Origin: Gammaproteobacteria bacterium
GTDB lineage: Bacteria; Pseudomonadota; Gammaproteobacteria; GRL18
NCBI GenBank assembly: GCA_013139395.1
Contig: WTAX01000041.1
Coordinates: 1-13,295 of the forward strand
DNA: 13,295 bases
Direction: 5' to 3'
Both the position numbers and the translations under genes were made by a program. Of this stretch, positions 7,287-13,295 are shown piece by piece. The first letter of the stretch is position 1; each line of letters starts with the position of its first letter. The notes below the pieces were generated by a model that was not told the DNA's origin, made no database searches, and saw only the letters and a list, made by a program, of their open reading frames with translations.

Positions 7287-8854
7287 GGCATCATCATACC
7301 TCTAATCGTAAAGAACAATAGCGCGGCCATGATTCCAGACACAGGAACTGTAATCACCCAGGCAGCAACTATTCTATAAAGATGTGAACGTTTGACCAAT
7401 TCAGTATTATAAACTTTTTTAAGCTGTTTACGTTCTTTTTTTGTTAAATTAGCCTTGGCTGATTTAATTTTCAGCTCATAAAGCATTTGACGTTTTTTCT
7501 CTAAGGCTGCTTTTTTGAACTCGAGTAAAAATGCTTCCACCTCTTCCGGATTATCACTTTCATGGTGATGTTTAATTTCTTCTACCATCGCACCATAACT
7601 TGTCTTCAGGTATTCACGTAGAAATCCCACGCCAAAAACACCGCCGACAGCGATATGAGTTGAGCTGACAGGCAAACCCAATTGAGAAGCAATAATCACC
7701 GTAATAGCTGCCGCCATTGCCACACAAAAAGCACGCATTTTATTCAATTCTGTAATTTCATAACCTACTGTCTTAATTAATTTCGGACCATAGAGTGCCA
7801 ATCCTACAACAATACCAAAAGCACCAATCATCATAACCCATAAGGGTATTGCTGCTTTAGCGGCCACTTGACCACTGCTAAGTGCTTCATTAATTGCCGC
7901 AAGAGGACCCACTGCATTGGCCACATCATTAGCTCCATGAGCAAAGCTGAGCAATGCGGCAGAAAATATTAAAGGGAAGGTAAACAGAGAATTGACGCTT
8001 TCTTTATCGTTTGATAACTTATCAGCAGCTTTAATAATCAGGGGGTTTACAATAAAGAAAATAACAAGCGCAATAACTAACCCCGTACCAGCAGCGGTCA
8101 AAAAATCAACTTTCCATATTTTATTCAATCCCTTAAGAATTAAATAAGTAGAAAAAGCCCAGACCATAACGGCAATAAAAATAGGAACAACATTTTTTGC
8201 CGCCTGAAGCATATCGGTACGATAAGTAATAAAACGTTTAATCATATAGAGAAATGCAGCGGCAATCAGACCACCCAGCATAGGAGAAATCACCCAGCTT
8301 GCGGCAATAGCACCCATTTTGTCCCAATTTGCAATCCCTATTCCACCGGCAGCGATACCAGCACCCAATACACCACCGACAATTGAATGGCTTGTTGACA
8401 CAGGTGCACCTAAAGCCGTAGCAATATTCAGCCAGATAGCACCTGCTAATAAGGCGGCCATCATCATCCAGACGAAGGTATCTCCACTAATTACACCACT
8501 AGGATCTATGATGCCTTTTTTAATTGTGCTTACCACGTCACCCCCGGCAATTAATGCACCGGCGGCCTCAAATGTAGCAGCAATCAGTATTGCGCCACCC
8601 ATTGTCAAAGCCTTAGAGCCTACCGCTGGACCCACATTATTGGCTACATCATTGGCACCAATATTCATTGCCATATAGCCGCCAATCATGGCAGCTATAA
8701 TCAATAAGGTGCTGTGACTATCTCCTACAGTATTTTGTGAGATTGCATAAAGCATAATACCGACAATAAATAACAGGGCGATACCAATACGAAAGAGTTC
8801 CTGACGTGACTGCTTAGTTGCATCATCTATATCATTAATATTTTGTAATTCCAT
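7283..8854 (-). CDS. pit: PiT-family inorganic phosphate transporter
   Basis: The product is 523 residues with two homologous PHO4 halves, each with a GANDVAN signature (66-72 and 307-313) and a G-x-P-V-S-[TS]-[ST]-H motif (149-156 and 393-400). It is an inner-membrane, cation-coupled (H+ or Na+) low-affinity phosphate symporter. Between the second repeat and the last membrane span is a long charged cytoplasmic segment (about 415-490), with a KHHH run and Lys/Glu-rich helices, larger than in minimal family members. No DUF47/PhoU-like partner gene lies beside it. Translation starts at ATG 8854-8852 with only a weak upstream purine run. A candidate PhoB-binding array lies about 90-120 bp upstream. 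Exact substrate cation is not evident from sequence. Confidence 0.92.
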   Translation of the reverse strand: MELQNINDIDDATKQSRQELFRIGIALLFIVGIMLYAISQNTVGDSHSTLLIIAAMIGGYMAMNIGANDVANNVGPAVGSKALTMGGAILIAATFEAAGALIAGGDVVSTIKKGIIDPSGVISGDTFVWMMMAALLAGAIWLNIATALGAPVSTSHSIVGGVLGAGIAAGGIGIANWDKMGAIAASWVISPMLGGLIAAAFLYMIKRFITYRTDMLQAAKNVVPIFIAVMVWAFSTYLILKGLNKIWKVDFLTAAGTGLVIALVIFFIVNPLIIKAADKLSNDKESVNSLFTFPLIFSAALLSFAHGANDVANAVGPLAAINEALSSGQVAAKAAIPLWVMMIGAFGIVVGLALYGPKLIKTVGYEITELNKMRAFCVAMAAAITVIIASQLGLPVSSTHIAVGGVFGVGFLREYLKTSYGAMVEEIKHHHESDNPEEVEAFLLEFKKAALEKKRQMLYELKIKSAKANLTKKERKQLKKVYNTELVKRSHLYRIVAAWVITVPVSGIMAALLFFTIRGMMMP

Positions 8855-8942
8855 AACTCATATTTCTTCTAAATTTTCAGGGAAACTCTTTCTTTATATA
8901 AGAACGATTAGAGAACCGTATAAAGATATATTCTCAGTGTGA

Positions 8943-8975
8943 TTGTAATAAAACTGTGGTAAAAATGTAATATAA
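8943..8975 (+). promoter_or_regulatory. Candidate Pho box: three 11-bp units
   Basis: Three direct repeats with an exact 11-bp period read TTGTAAT-AAAA (8943-8953), CTGTGGT-AAAA (8954-8964) and ATGTAAT-ATAA (8965-8975). This is the PhoB pattern of a CTGTCAT-like heptamer plus an AT-rich spacer. The 18-bp box at 8954-8971 matches the consensus at 14 positions by eye. TACAAT (8979-8984) follows 3 bp after the array, a plausible -10 for the + strand genes. The array also lies upstream of pit on the other strand, so activation of the DUF1841 unit, repression of pit, or both are possible. The motif is degenerate and the region AT-rich, so chance is not excluded. Confidence 0.42.
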
Positions 8976-9086
8976 GAATACAATTTATTAACAAACACAG
9001 TTAAGCCCTTGCAAACATTAAAAAAAAAGTTAAGAATATCTGCCTTAATAATTGATAGATTCCAATGTAATCTTTAGAGGTAAGAA

Positions 9087-9515
9087 ATGCTCTTCGGCCA
9101 AGATAGAAATCAACTGCGAAAAGTCTATTTTCAAAGCTGGCATAAGTTTAAAAATAAGCTGCCAATGGAACCGATGGAGTCACTGATTGCCAGTTTAATC
9201 AGTCAACATCCAGAGTATCATGATTTTTTTGATCAAATTGAGCAAAATCAGGATAAAGATTTCACTCCTGAAATGGGACAAACTAACCCTTTTTTACATT
9301 TAGGGATGCATATTTCCATTCAAGAGCAGCTGGGCACACAACGCCCTCCTGAAATTACCGGCTTATACCAGTCGTTATGTACAAAATTAGGTGATGCTCA
9401 TGAAGCCGAGCATCAAATGATGGATTGTCTGGGTGAGATGCTCTGGAGCGCACAAAGAAATAACGAACAACCTAATGAAAATACCTATATAGAATGTGTA
9501 AAAAAACTGTTATAA
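9087..9515 (+). CDS. DUF1841 family protein
   Basis: The product is 142 residues and fits DUF1841 along its full length: MLFGQDRNQLRKVYFQSW at the N-terminus, HPEYHDFF, the GQTNPFLHLGMHISIQEQ core (64-81), GDAHEAEHQMMDCLGEMLW and a C-terminal AQR / YIECVKKLL. It is soluble, helical and without a signal peptide. Function is unknown; the repeated histidines and acidic residues (H71, H75, H104, E107, H108) could form a metal site, which is my inference. AGAGG at 9076-9080 is 6 nt before the ATG. The gene is followed after 28 nt by the small secreted protein gene, probably in one transcript ending at the terminator at 9924-9951. Confidence 0.88.
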   Translation: MLFGQDRNQLRKVYFQSWHKFKNKLPMEPMESLIASLISQHPEYHDFFDQIEQNQDKDFTPEMGQTNPFLHLGMHISIQEQLGTQRPPEITGLYQSLCTKLGDAHEAEHQMMDCLGEMLWSAQRNNEQPNENTYIECVKKLL

Positions 9516-9543
9516 ATAGAGACATATATCTCAGGAGAAAAAA

Positions 9544-9897
9544 ATGAAGCTCACCAGTGTATTACTTGCAGGAACTTTTCTAGTCATATCAAATAGTAGT
9601 TTTGCAGAATATTTCTGTATTTCTGATCAAGGCAAGCCCAAGCACTGTGATCAAGGTGACATTATATTGGTTAAACCCACTTTAGTGCCCAGAGTCTGTG
9701 ACTTTGATGCAGAAATACTAAGAATGCCTAAAACAGATAAAACCGCTGAATACTTATGTCGTTACACGGGTACAATTTTAGCGATTAAAGAATTACAAAG
9801 TCGTCGCGCTCCAGTCAATCAAACCAATGGAATGCGTCCGCCACCAAAGAAAAAGAAAAACAATAAGATGTTTGATAGTATGCCATTCTTTAAATAA
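9544..9897 (+). CDS. Small secreted protein with four cysteines, function unknown
   Basis: The product is 117 residues. I do not recognise the family. An n-region Lys and hydrophobic core are followed by a likely signal peptidase I site after SSFA (residue 21). The mature part has four cysteines (C25, C35, C52, C72) that could form two disulfides in the periplasm, then a Pro/Lys-rich stretch (PPPKKKKNNK, about 99-108) and an MFDSMPFFK end. There is no lipobox. AGGAG at 9533-9537 with a 6-nt spacer supports the start. Cotranscription with the DUF1841 gene is likely from the 28-nt gap and the shared terminator. The C-terminal basic run could contact nucleic acid, membrane or cell-wall polyanions, but nothing in the sequence settles this. 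Confidence 0.8.
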   Translation: MKLTSVLLAGTFLVISNSSFAEYFCISDQGKPKHCDQGDIILVKPTLVPRVCDFDAEILRMPKTDKTAEYLCRYTGTILAIKELQSRRAPVNQTNGMRPPPKKKKNNKMFDSMPFFK

Positions 9898-9923
9898 ATA
9901 TCACTATTCATCCTATTGTTAAT

Positions 9924-9951
9924 AAAAAAACAGGCATAAGCCTGTTTTTTT
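9924..9951. terminator. Bidirectional intrinsic terminator
   Basis: A 12-bp perfect stem with an ATAA loop: seven A plus CAGGC (9924-9935) pairs with GCCTG plus seven T (9940-9951). The T tract serves the + strand unit ending at 9897, and the A tract gives an equivalent U tract for transcripts arriving on the - strand from argG and the small ORF at 10139-10005. Confidence 0.92.
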
Positions 9952-10004
9952 ATTAAAATATTCTTTTTTAGACATGCACTATAGTCTTACTCAATTTGTC
10001 TATT

Positions 10005-10139
10005 TTATATACCTGCCGTAGTCAGTAAATACAGCATCCAAACCAGTAGTAATACAGCCAGTATTGATGCCACTGCCACAATAGGAGACAGACAAGTCTT
10101 TTCAAAAAAACAGATAAGCTTAGGCACTTCCCTTCTCAC
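10005..10139 (-). CDS. Possible small single-span membrane protein (44 aa)
   Basis: On the - strand a GTG-initiated frame runs from 10139 to a TAA at 10007-10005. It encodes a short basic N-terminus (RREVPK), an ICFFEKTC stretch with two cysteines, and a long hydrophobic run beginning SPIVAVASILAVLLLVW, enough for one membrane helix. An inner GTG at 10127 is preceded by AGAAGGGA, but too closely for a normal ribosome binding site. The frame lies downstream of argG in the same direction, with the bidirectional terminator 54 nt past its stop, so it sits where a last gene of that transcript would be. No homologue is recognised; the start is uncertain and it could be a chance frame. Confidence 0.4.
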   Translation of the reverse strand: MRREVPKLICFFEKTCLSPIVAVASILAVLLLVWMLYLLTTAGI

Positions 10140-10225
10140 TTTGCATCAATTAAAAAAATAATCTAAAGATTCACTATTAACTGTATAGAGTAGGGTATTT
10201 TAGCAAAGTATTATATAAGAGGTAT

Positions 10226-10262
10226 CCCTAAATATTATGGGTATTTAGAATAATATTTAGGG
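10226..10262. repeat. Long AT-rich inverted repeat downstream of argG
   Basis: CCCTAAATATTAT (10226-10238) and ATAATATTTAGGG (10250-10262) are perfect 13-bp complements around an 11-nt loop. On the - strand it follows the argG stop by about 40 nt but is not followed by a U tract, so it is not a classic terminator. It may stabilise or punctuate the 3' end of argG mRNA, or be a remnant of a small element. Confidence 0.75.
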
Positions 10263-10278
10263 GTTTTAAGGAATATAA

Positions 10279-10316
10279 AAGACTTTTTTAGACGTTTAAG
10301 ACTATTTCAGACGTTT
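10279..10316 (-). repeat. Imperfect 19-bp tandem duplication spanning the argG stop
   Basis: Read on the - strand, AAACGTCTGAAATAGTCTT (10316-10298) is followed immediately by AAACGTCTAAAAAAGTCTT (10297-10279), 17 of 19 identical. The first copy encodes the last residues of ArgG and its TAG stop; in the second copy the stop has become AAG. Only the first copy is coding. Confidence 0.85.
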
Positions 10317-11516
10317 TTTTGCTGCAATTCGTAATCTCAGCGCATTCAGTTTGATAAAACCTTCTGCATCTTGTTGATTATAGGCTCCAGCATCGTCTTC
10401 AAAGGTCGCTATATTATCGTCATATAGACTATCAGTATTTGACTCACGACCAACAACGATAACATTACCTTTATACAGTTTTACACGGACCTGACCATTA
10501 ACCACTTCCTGAGATTGATCAATCATGGTCTGCAGCATTTCACGCTCAGGTGACCACCAGTAACCATTATAGACAAGGCTGGCATATTTAGGCATCAGTT
10601 CATCTTTAAGGTGAGCAGCTTCACGATCCAGAGTAATGGATTCCATCGCACGATGTGCCTTAAGCATAATAGTGCCTGCTGGTGTTTCATAACAACCACG
10701 TGCTTTCATACCGACATAACGGTTTTCAACAATATCAGTACGGCCAATACCGTTTTCTCCACCAATTTTATTTAAGTATTCCATGATCGTTGCTGGTGAC
10801 ATTTCTTCACCATTAATGGCAACAATATCACCCTTAACATAGTCAAACTCCAGATAAGTTGGCTCATCAGGTGCTTTTTCTGGTGATACACTCCAAAGCC
10901 ACATAGAGTCCTCTGGTTCTGCCCAGGGATCTTCGAGGATGTCGCCTTCATAGGAGATATGTAATAAATTAGCATCCATGGAATAAGGTGATTTTTTACC
11001 ACGTGCTTTTTCAACTGCTATACCGTGCTTTTCAGCATATTCCATCAGCGTTTTACGCGAAGTCAGATCCCATTCACGCCAGGGGGCAATAATTTTTACA
11101 TCCGGCTTAAGCGCATAAGCTCCTAATTCAAAACGAACCTGATCATTACCTTTACCCGTTGCACCGTGAGATATCGCATCAGCACCGGTTTCATTGGCAA
11201 TTTCAATCAAACGCTTGGAGATCAGCGGGCGGGCAATTGAAGTACCCAATAGATACTCGCCTTCATAGATGGCATTAGCGCGGAACATGGGAAAAACAAA
11301 GTCGCGGGCAAATTCTTCACGCAGATCTTCAATATAAATTTCTTTGATTCCAGCAGCTTCTGCTTTAGCGCGTACAGGTTCAATTTCTTCACCCTGACCA
11401 ACATCAGCTGTAAAAGTCACCACTTCACATTGATATTCGTCTTGCAGCCATTTGACAATTATTGAAGTATCCAGACCACCGGAATAGGCTAGAACCACCT
11501 TTTTCACGTCAGACAT
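10302..11516 (-). CDS. argG: Argininosuccinate synthase
   Basis: The product is 404 residues, typical of type I argininosuccinate synthases. It condenses citrulline and aspartate with ATP to argininosuccinate in arginine synthesis, in the cytoplasm. The N-terminal ATP pyrophosphatase loop AYSGGLDTS is at 10-18. Substrate-binding blocks follow: [16 protein letters not shown] (115-130), [33 protein letters not shown] and [14 protein letters not shown] (11530-11526 on the - strand) lies 9 nt before the ATG, inside a weak 4-bp CGTG/CACG stem. A perfect TATAAT -10 stands upstream, so argG has its own promoter 73 nt after motY. I see no clear ArgR box. Its final codons are duplicated just past the stop. 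Confidence 0.97.
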   Translation of the reverse strand: MSDVKKVVLAYSGGLDTSIIVKWLQDEYQCEVVTFTADVGQGEEIEPVRAKAEAAGIKEIYIEDLREEFARDFVFPMFRANAIYEGEYLLGTSIARPLISKRLIEIANETGADAISHGATGKGNDQVRFELGAYALKPDVKIIAPWREWDLTSRKTLMEYAEKHGIAVEKARGKKSPYSMDANLLHISYEGDILEDPWAEPEDSMWLWSVSPEKAPDEPTYLEFDYVKGDIVAINGEEMSPATIMEYLNKIGGENGIGRTDIVENRYVGMKARGCYETPAGTIMLKAHRAMESITLDREAAHLKDELMPKYASLVYNGYWWSPEREMLQTMIDQSQEVVNGQVRVKLYKGNVIVVGRESNTDSLYDDNIATFEDDAGAYNQQDAEGFIKLNALRLRIAAKKRLK

Positions 11517-11563
11517 CGTGAATTTCTCCCACGTTCGTTATTAAAAGTATTTAAAAGAGGGCA

Positions 11564-11569
11564 ATTATA
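11564..11569 (-). promoter_or_regulatory. argG -10 element (TATAAT)
   Basis: A consensus TATAAT reads on the - strand at 11569-11564, about 47 nt before the argG ATG, giving an mRNA leader near 40 nt. No good -35 is found at 16-18 bp spacing (best is AGGTTA), and that region overlaps the end of motY. An activator or an upstream sequence may compensate. Confidence 0.55.
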
Positions 11570-11589
11570 GCGGATTCTTAGCGTCTAAC

Positions 11590-12780
11590 CTACCGGGATT
11601 TAACTTTTTGGTTATGTTTATCGACTAAATGATCAAAATTAATGAAATTTGGCGCTGGTGGTTCATCATCTGGTATATCATAATCAGCAGAATCAGGTGA
11701 TGCCTGAGGAATATTTTCTATTGCTTCAGATTCTTTTATCTTTGTTGCAGAATCATTTTGCTCCTGTTTTTTATCTATTTCAGGCTTTGTTTCTGTGCTG
11801 GAAGGACGATTAAAAATTGACCGTTCTGTTAATTGACGGCGACGTTCTGCTTTTCTTTCCGCTTCAATGGCTTTTCGTTCTTCTACTGTCGGCGGTGCTG
11901 TGGTGAGTAACTGAACATCTACTCGACGGTTTTTGGAACGTCCAATTGCCGTCTTATTCGTATGTACAGGCTCTCGTTCGCCATGATTAACAGCATAGAT
12001 CATTTCAGCTTTAATACCGATAGATAATAAATATTTAACCACTGCCGCTGAGCGTCTTTGTGATAAATCATCATTAAAACGGCGTCTGCCCCGAGAATCA
12101 GCATGAGCCTCTACTTTAATTTGTAAAATACTGGGATCCATTTTTAAATAGCGAGGTATATTTTTCAAATCTTGCTTGGAACGTGTGGTTAAAATATCTT
12201 TATTGGTAGCAAAATAGAGTTTAAGGTTCTTAATCTCATCCAGATCAAAATCCAATAATGTTTTTTCACAAGCACGATATTCTGCCAATGCTTTGCGAAA
12301 ATTTATGGGTGACAGCATAACGGCAATAATATCCCGACCATCTGCCATATCACGATAAATGACGGCCGGAGACATACCATTCTCAACCTGCTGCAGCATT
12401 CTCGAAGCATAGGGTGACTGAACAATCAGTGGATTATGACCACGTTCAAAAGCAAACTTGCCAATTTCAAAGACTTTATCGTCATGGCGCCATGCAGGTG
12501 GTTCTGACTGGAGGATAATTTTTACATCATCATCCATAACAGGTTCATCACTGAATAAGTCAAACTTTACTTTATGGCCTGACTTATGAATAAACTTGCC
12601 TTCACCATAAAAAGGAATTATTTGCGATAAGGTACATTCATATTGTTCTTTGGTACTGCTTTGCCACTGTGATTTTTCCATAGGCACAATATATTCCCGC
12701 TCAGCAGCAAGAGTAGTTGACGCAGAGATAGCAGTCAAAATACTGACAAATTGTATTAGTATGGGCACAATTTTATTCAT
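11590..12780 (-). CDS. motY: MotY-like OmpA-family flagellar stator protein with extended C-terminus
   Basis: The product is 396 residues. A signal peptide (cleavage after about LAA, residue 26) precedes a MotY-type N-domain with YIVPMEKSQWQ (30-40) and YECTLSQIIPFYGEGKF (47-63). An OmpA/MotB-like peptidoglycan-binding domain follows (about 186-292), with EAHADSRG (224-231), LSQRRSAAVVKYL and GRSKNRRV (280-287). Cysteines 49 and 171 are 122 residues apart, the same spacing I recall for the MotY disulfide in Vibrio. MotY forms the T-ring around sodium-type flagellar motors. Its position beside argG matches, from memory, the Pseudomonas order. A charged, Pro-rich tail of about 100 residues (293-396) is beyond the usual MotY length. 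A generic OmpA-family lipid-free anchor is the alternative. Confidence 0.72.
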   Translation of the reverse strand: MNKIVPILIQFVSILTAISASTTLAAEREYIVPMEKSQWQSSTKEQYECTLSQIIPFYGEGKFIHKSGHKVKFDLFSDEPVMDDDVKIILQSEPPAWRHDDKVFEIGKFAFERGHNPLIVQSPYASRMLQQVENGMSPAVIYRDMADGRDIIAVMLSPINFRKALAEYRACEKTLLDFDLDEIKNLKLYFATNKDILTTRSKQDLKNIPRYLKMDPSILQIKVEAHADSRGRRRFNDDLSQRRSAAVVKYLLSIGIKAEMIYAVNHGEREPVHTNKTAIGRSKNRRVDVQLLTTAPPTVEERKAIEAERKAERRRQLTERSIFNRPSSTETKPEIDKKQEQNDSATKIKESEAIENIPQASPDSADYDIPDDEPPAPNFINFDHLVDKHNQKVKSR

Positions 12781-12845
12781 GATAGTAAATCAAATGCAAT
12801 ATTTACGCCATATCACTGTTTTTGTCCATGGTTGAGGTTCTCAAT

Positions 12846-12872
12846 ATTTTACACACTTTTGTTAAATGTCAG
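12846..12872 (-). promoter_or_regulatory. Candidate motY promoter
   Basis: On the - strand CTGACA (12872-12867) and TAAAAT (12851-12846) each match the sigma70 hexamers at five of six positions, but the spacer is 15 bp, shorter than optimal. The motY ATG is about 66 nt downstream of the -10 and has no evident Shine-Dalgarno. Confidence 0.35.
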
Positions 12873-12921
12873 GCAAACCACCTAAGCTGTCGTTCGGGTA
12901 AATTCTATTGAATACGATTGC

Positions 12922-13029
12922 GGGGTGTGCTGGATCGCCTGCCTGGGGACGCTGCAAGCACTTCCTTGTGACGCTTGATGAAAACATCCCTGTTTTCAGA
13001 CACCCCATCCAGACGATCCAGAACACCCC
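12922..13029 (-). repeat. Structured palindromic repeat, copy A
   Basis: Arms 12922-12948 and 13003-13029 pair at 23 of 27 positions (the outer 16 bp at 15 of 16). They enclose a 54-nt core with two small hairpins: GAAAACA-TCCC-TGTTTTC (12980-12997) and CAC-TTCCTT-GTG (12959-12970). Read on the - strand the core aligns without gaps over 48 columns to copy B. It is G+C-richer than the surrounding DNA. It lies upstream of motY and encodes no convincing protein. Confidence 0.85.
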
Positions 13030-13044
13030 ACACTCTCTACAGCA

Positions 13045-13165
13045 TTTATCCTCACTCGTGCTGTCCCAAAAGCAAAAGAAAAGGCAAAAGCCAAAGAAAA
13101 ATCAAGAGAAAAAACTATAAATTCAGAAGGTTCCACTATTTTTGATCTTGATCTTGATTTTGCTT
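13045..13165. other. Low-complexity purine-rich spacer between the palindromic repeats
   Basis: The segment between the two repeat copies has A-rich AAAAG/GCAAAAG runs (about 13066-13110), then GATCTTGATCTTGATTTTG (about 13143-13162). One + frame reads as alternating Lys/Ala/Glu followed by a DLDLDF end and a TAG, without any start codon in view. No gene, RNA or promoter can be supported here. Confidence 0.4.
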
Positions 13166-13214
13166 TTTAGCCTCTAAGAGAGAGAATGACGTAGAGTGAT
13201 TTGGAGTACAGGGG

Positions 13215-13295
13215 GATGGTTCAGAGGGCTTTTCGAGGCAGGGATGCCGAGGGTGAGCGACACATGGATGTGCTTGAGCGTCCCTCTGAACCATC
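13215..13295 (+). repeat. Structured palindromic repeat, copy B (at window edge)
   Basis: Arms GATGGTTCAGAGGG (13215-13228) and CCCTCTGAACCATC (13282-13295) are perfect 14-bp complements and may extend beyond the window. The 53-nt core holds GGCA-GGGA-TGCC (13237-13248) and CACA-TGGA-TGTG (13261-13272), ending in AGCGT before the right arm. It is homologous to copy A in the opposite orientation, with unrelated outer arms. Confidence 0.87.

Noticed and set aside
8319..8678. 119-residue + strand ORF antisense to pit
   Set aside because: It is a complementary shadow of the hydrophobic, well-conserved PHO4 domain; no ribosome site or independent similarity.
9001..9040. Sigma70 promoter TTGCAA (9009-9014) with TAAGAA (9031-9036) for the DUF1841 gene
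   Set aside because: The -10 matches poorly and the spacer is only 16 bp; the TACAAT after the candidate Pho box is a better, though still unproven, choice.
11517..11533. CGTG/CACG stem as a switch hiding the argG ribosome site
   Set aside because: Only 4 bp with a 9-nt loop that leaves GGGAG largely exposed; too weak to claim regulation.
12922..13029. Copy A as an integron attC site or a classic terminator
   Set aside because: No GTTRRRY/RYYYAAC core pair at the arm ends, no U tract after the stem, and no cassette gene organisation.
12908..13120. 70-residue + strand ORF over the palindromic repeat
   Set aside because: It is translated straight through copy A and the A-rich spacer, has no ribosome site and no family features; the palindrome explains the open frame.

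Overview
The window reads as chromosomal DNA of an AT-leaning gammaproteobacterium, probably aquatic. The evidence is a complete rsxABCDGE (rnf) operon directly followed by nth, a DUF1841 gene, and a motY-argG neighbourhood. As I recall, argG and motY are also adjacent in Pseudomonas. I cannot name a genus.

Layout. On the + strand: the 3' end of metG (1-428); a small DUF4160/DUF2442 gene pair (437-899); the six-gene rsx/rnf operon (971-6560), mostly with overlapping start and stop codons; a heptanucleotide tandem repeat (6584-6625); and nth (6651-7286). A PiT-family phosphate transporter gene (8854-7283, - strand) converges on nth, and the two share their stop-codon bases. A divergent intergenic stretch (8855-9086) holds a candidate triple Pho box. 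It is followed by a + strand pair, a DUF1841 gene and a small secreted four-cysteine protein, ending at a strong bidirectional terminator (9924-9951). On the - strand, motY (12780-11590) is followed by argG (11516-10302, with its own -10 box), then by an imperfect 19-bp tandem duplication across the argG stop, a long AT-rich hairpin and a possible 44-residue single-span membrane protein (10139-10005). The right end (12922-13295) carries two inverted copies of a structured palindromic repeat.

How it fits together. RsxA-E and RsxG form a membrane electron-transfer complex linking reduced nicotinamide/ferredoxin-type donors to ion movement or to reduction of targets such as SoxR. Its cluster ligands and the RsxG flavin site are all visible, but the RsxD flavin-acceptor position is serine rather than the usual threonine. 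Nth (base-excision repair), Pit (phosphate uptake), ArgG (arginine synthesis) and MotY (flagellar stator anchoring) are housekeeping or motility functions with no obvious link to Rsx beyond conserved order.

The most unusual signal is the pair of palindromic elements at the right end. Their stems differ in sequence but stay paired, while the loops and a GCG/GTGCTTG core are conserved. This indicates a dispersed repeat family selected for secondary structure.
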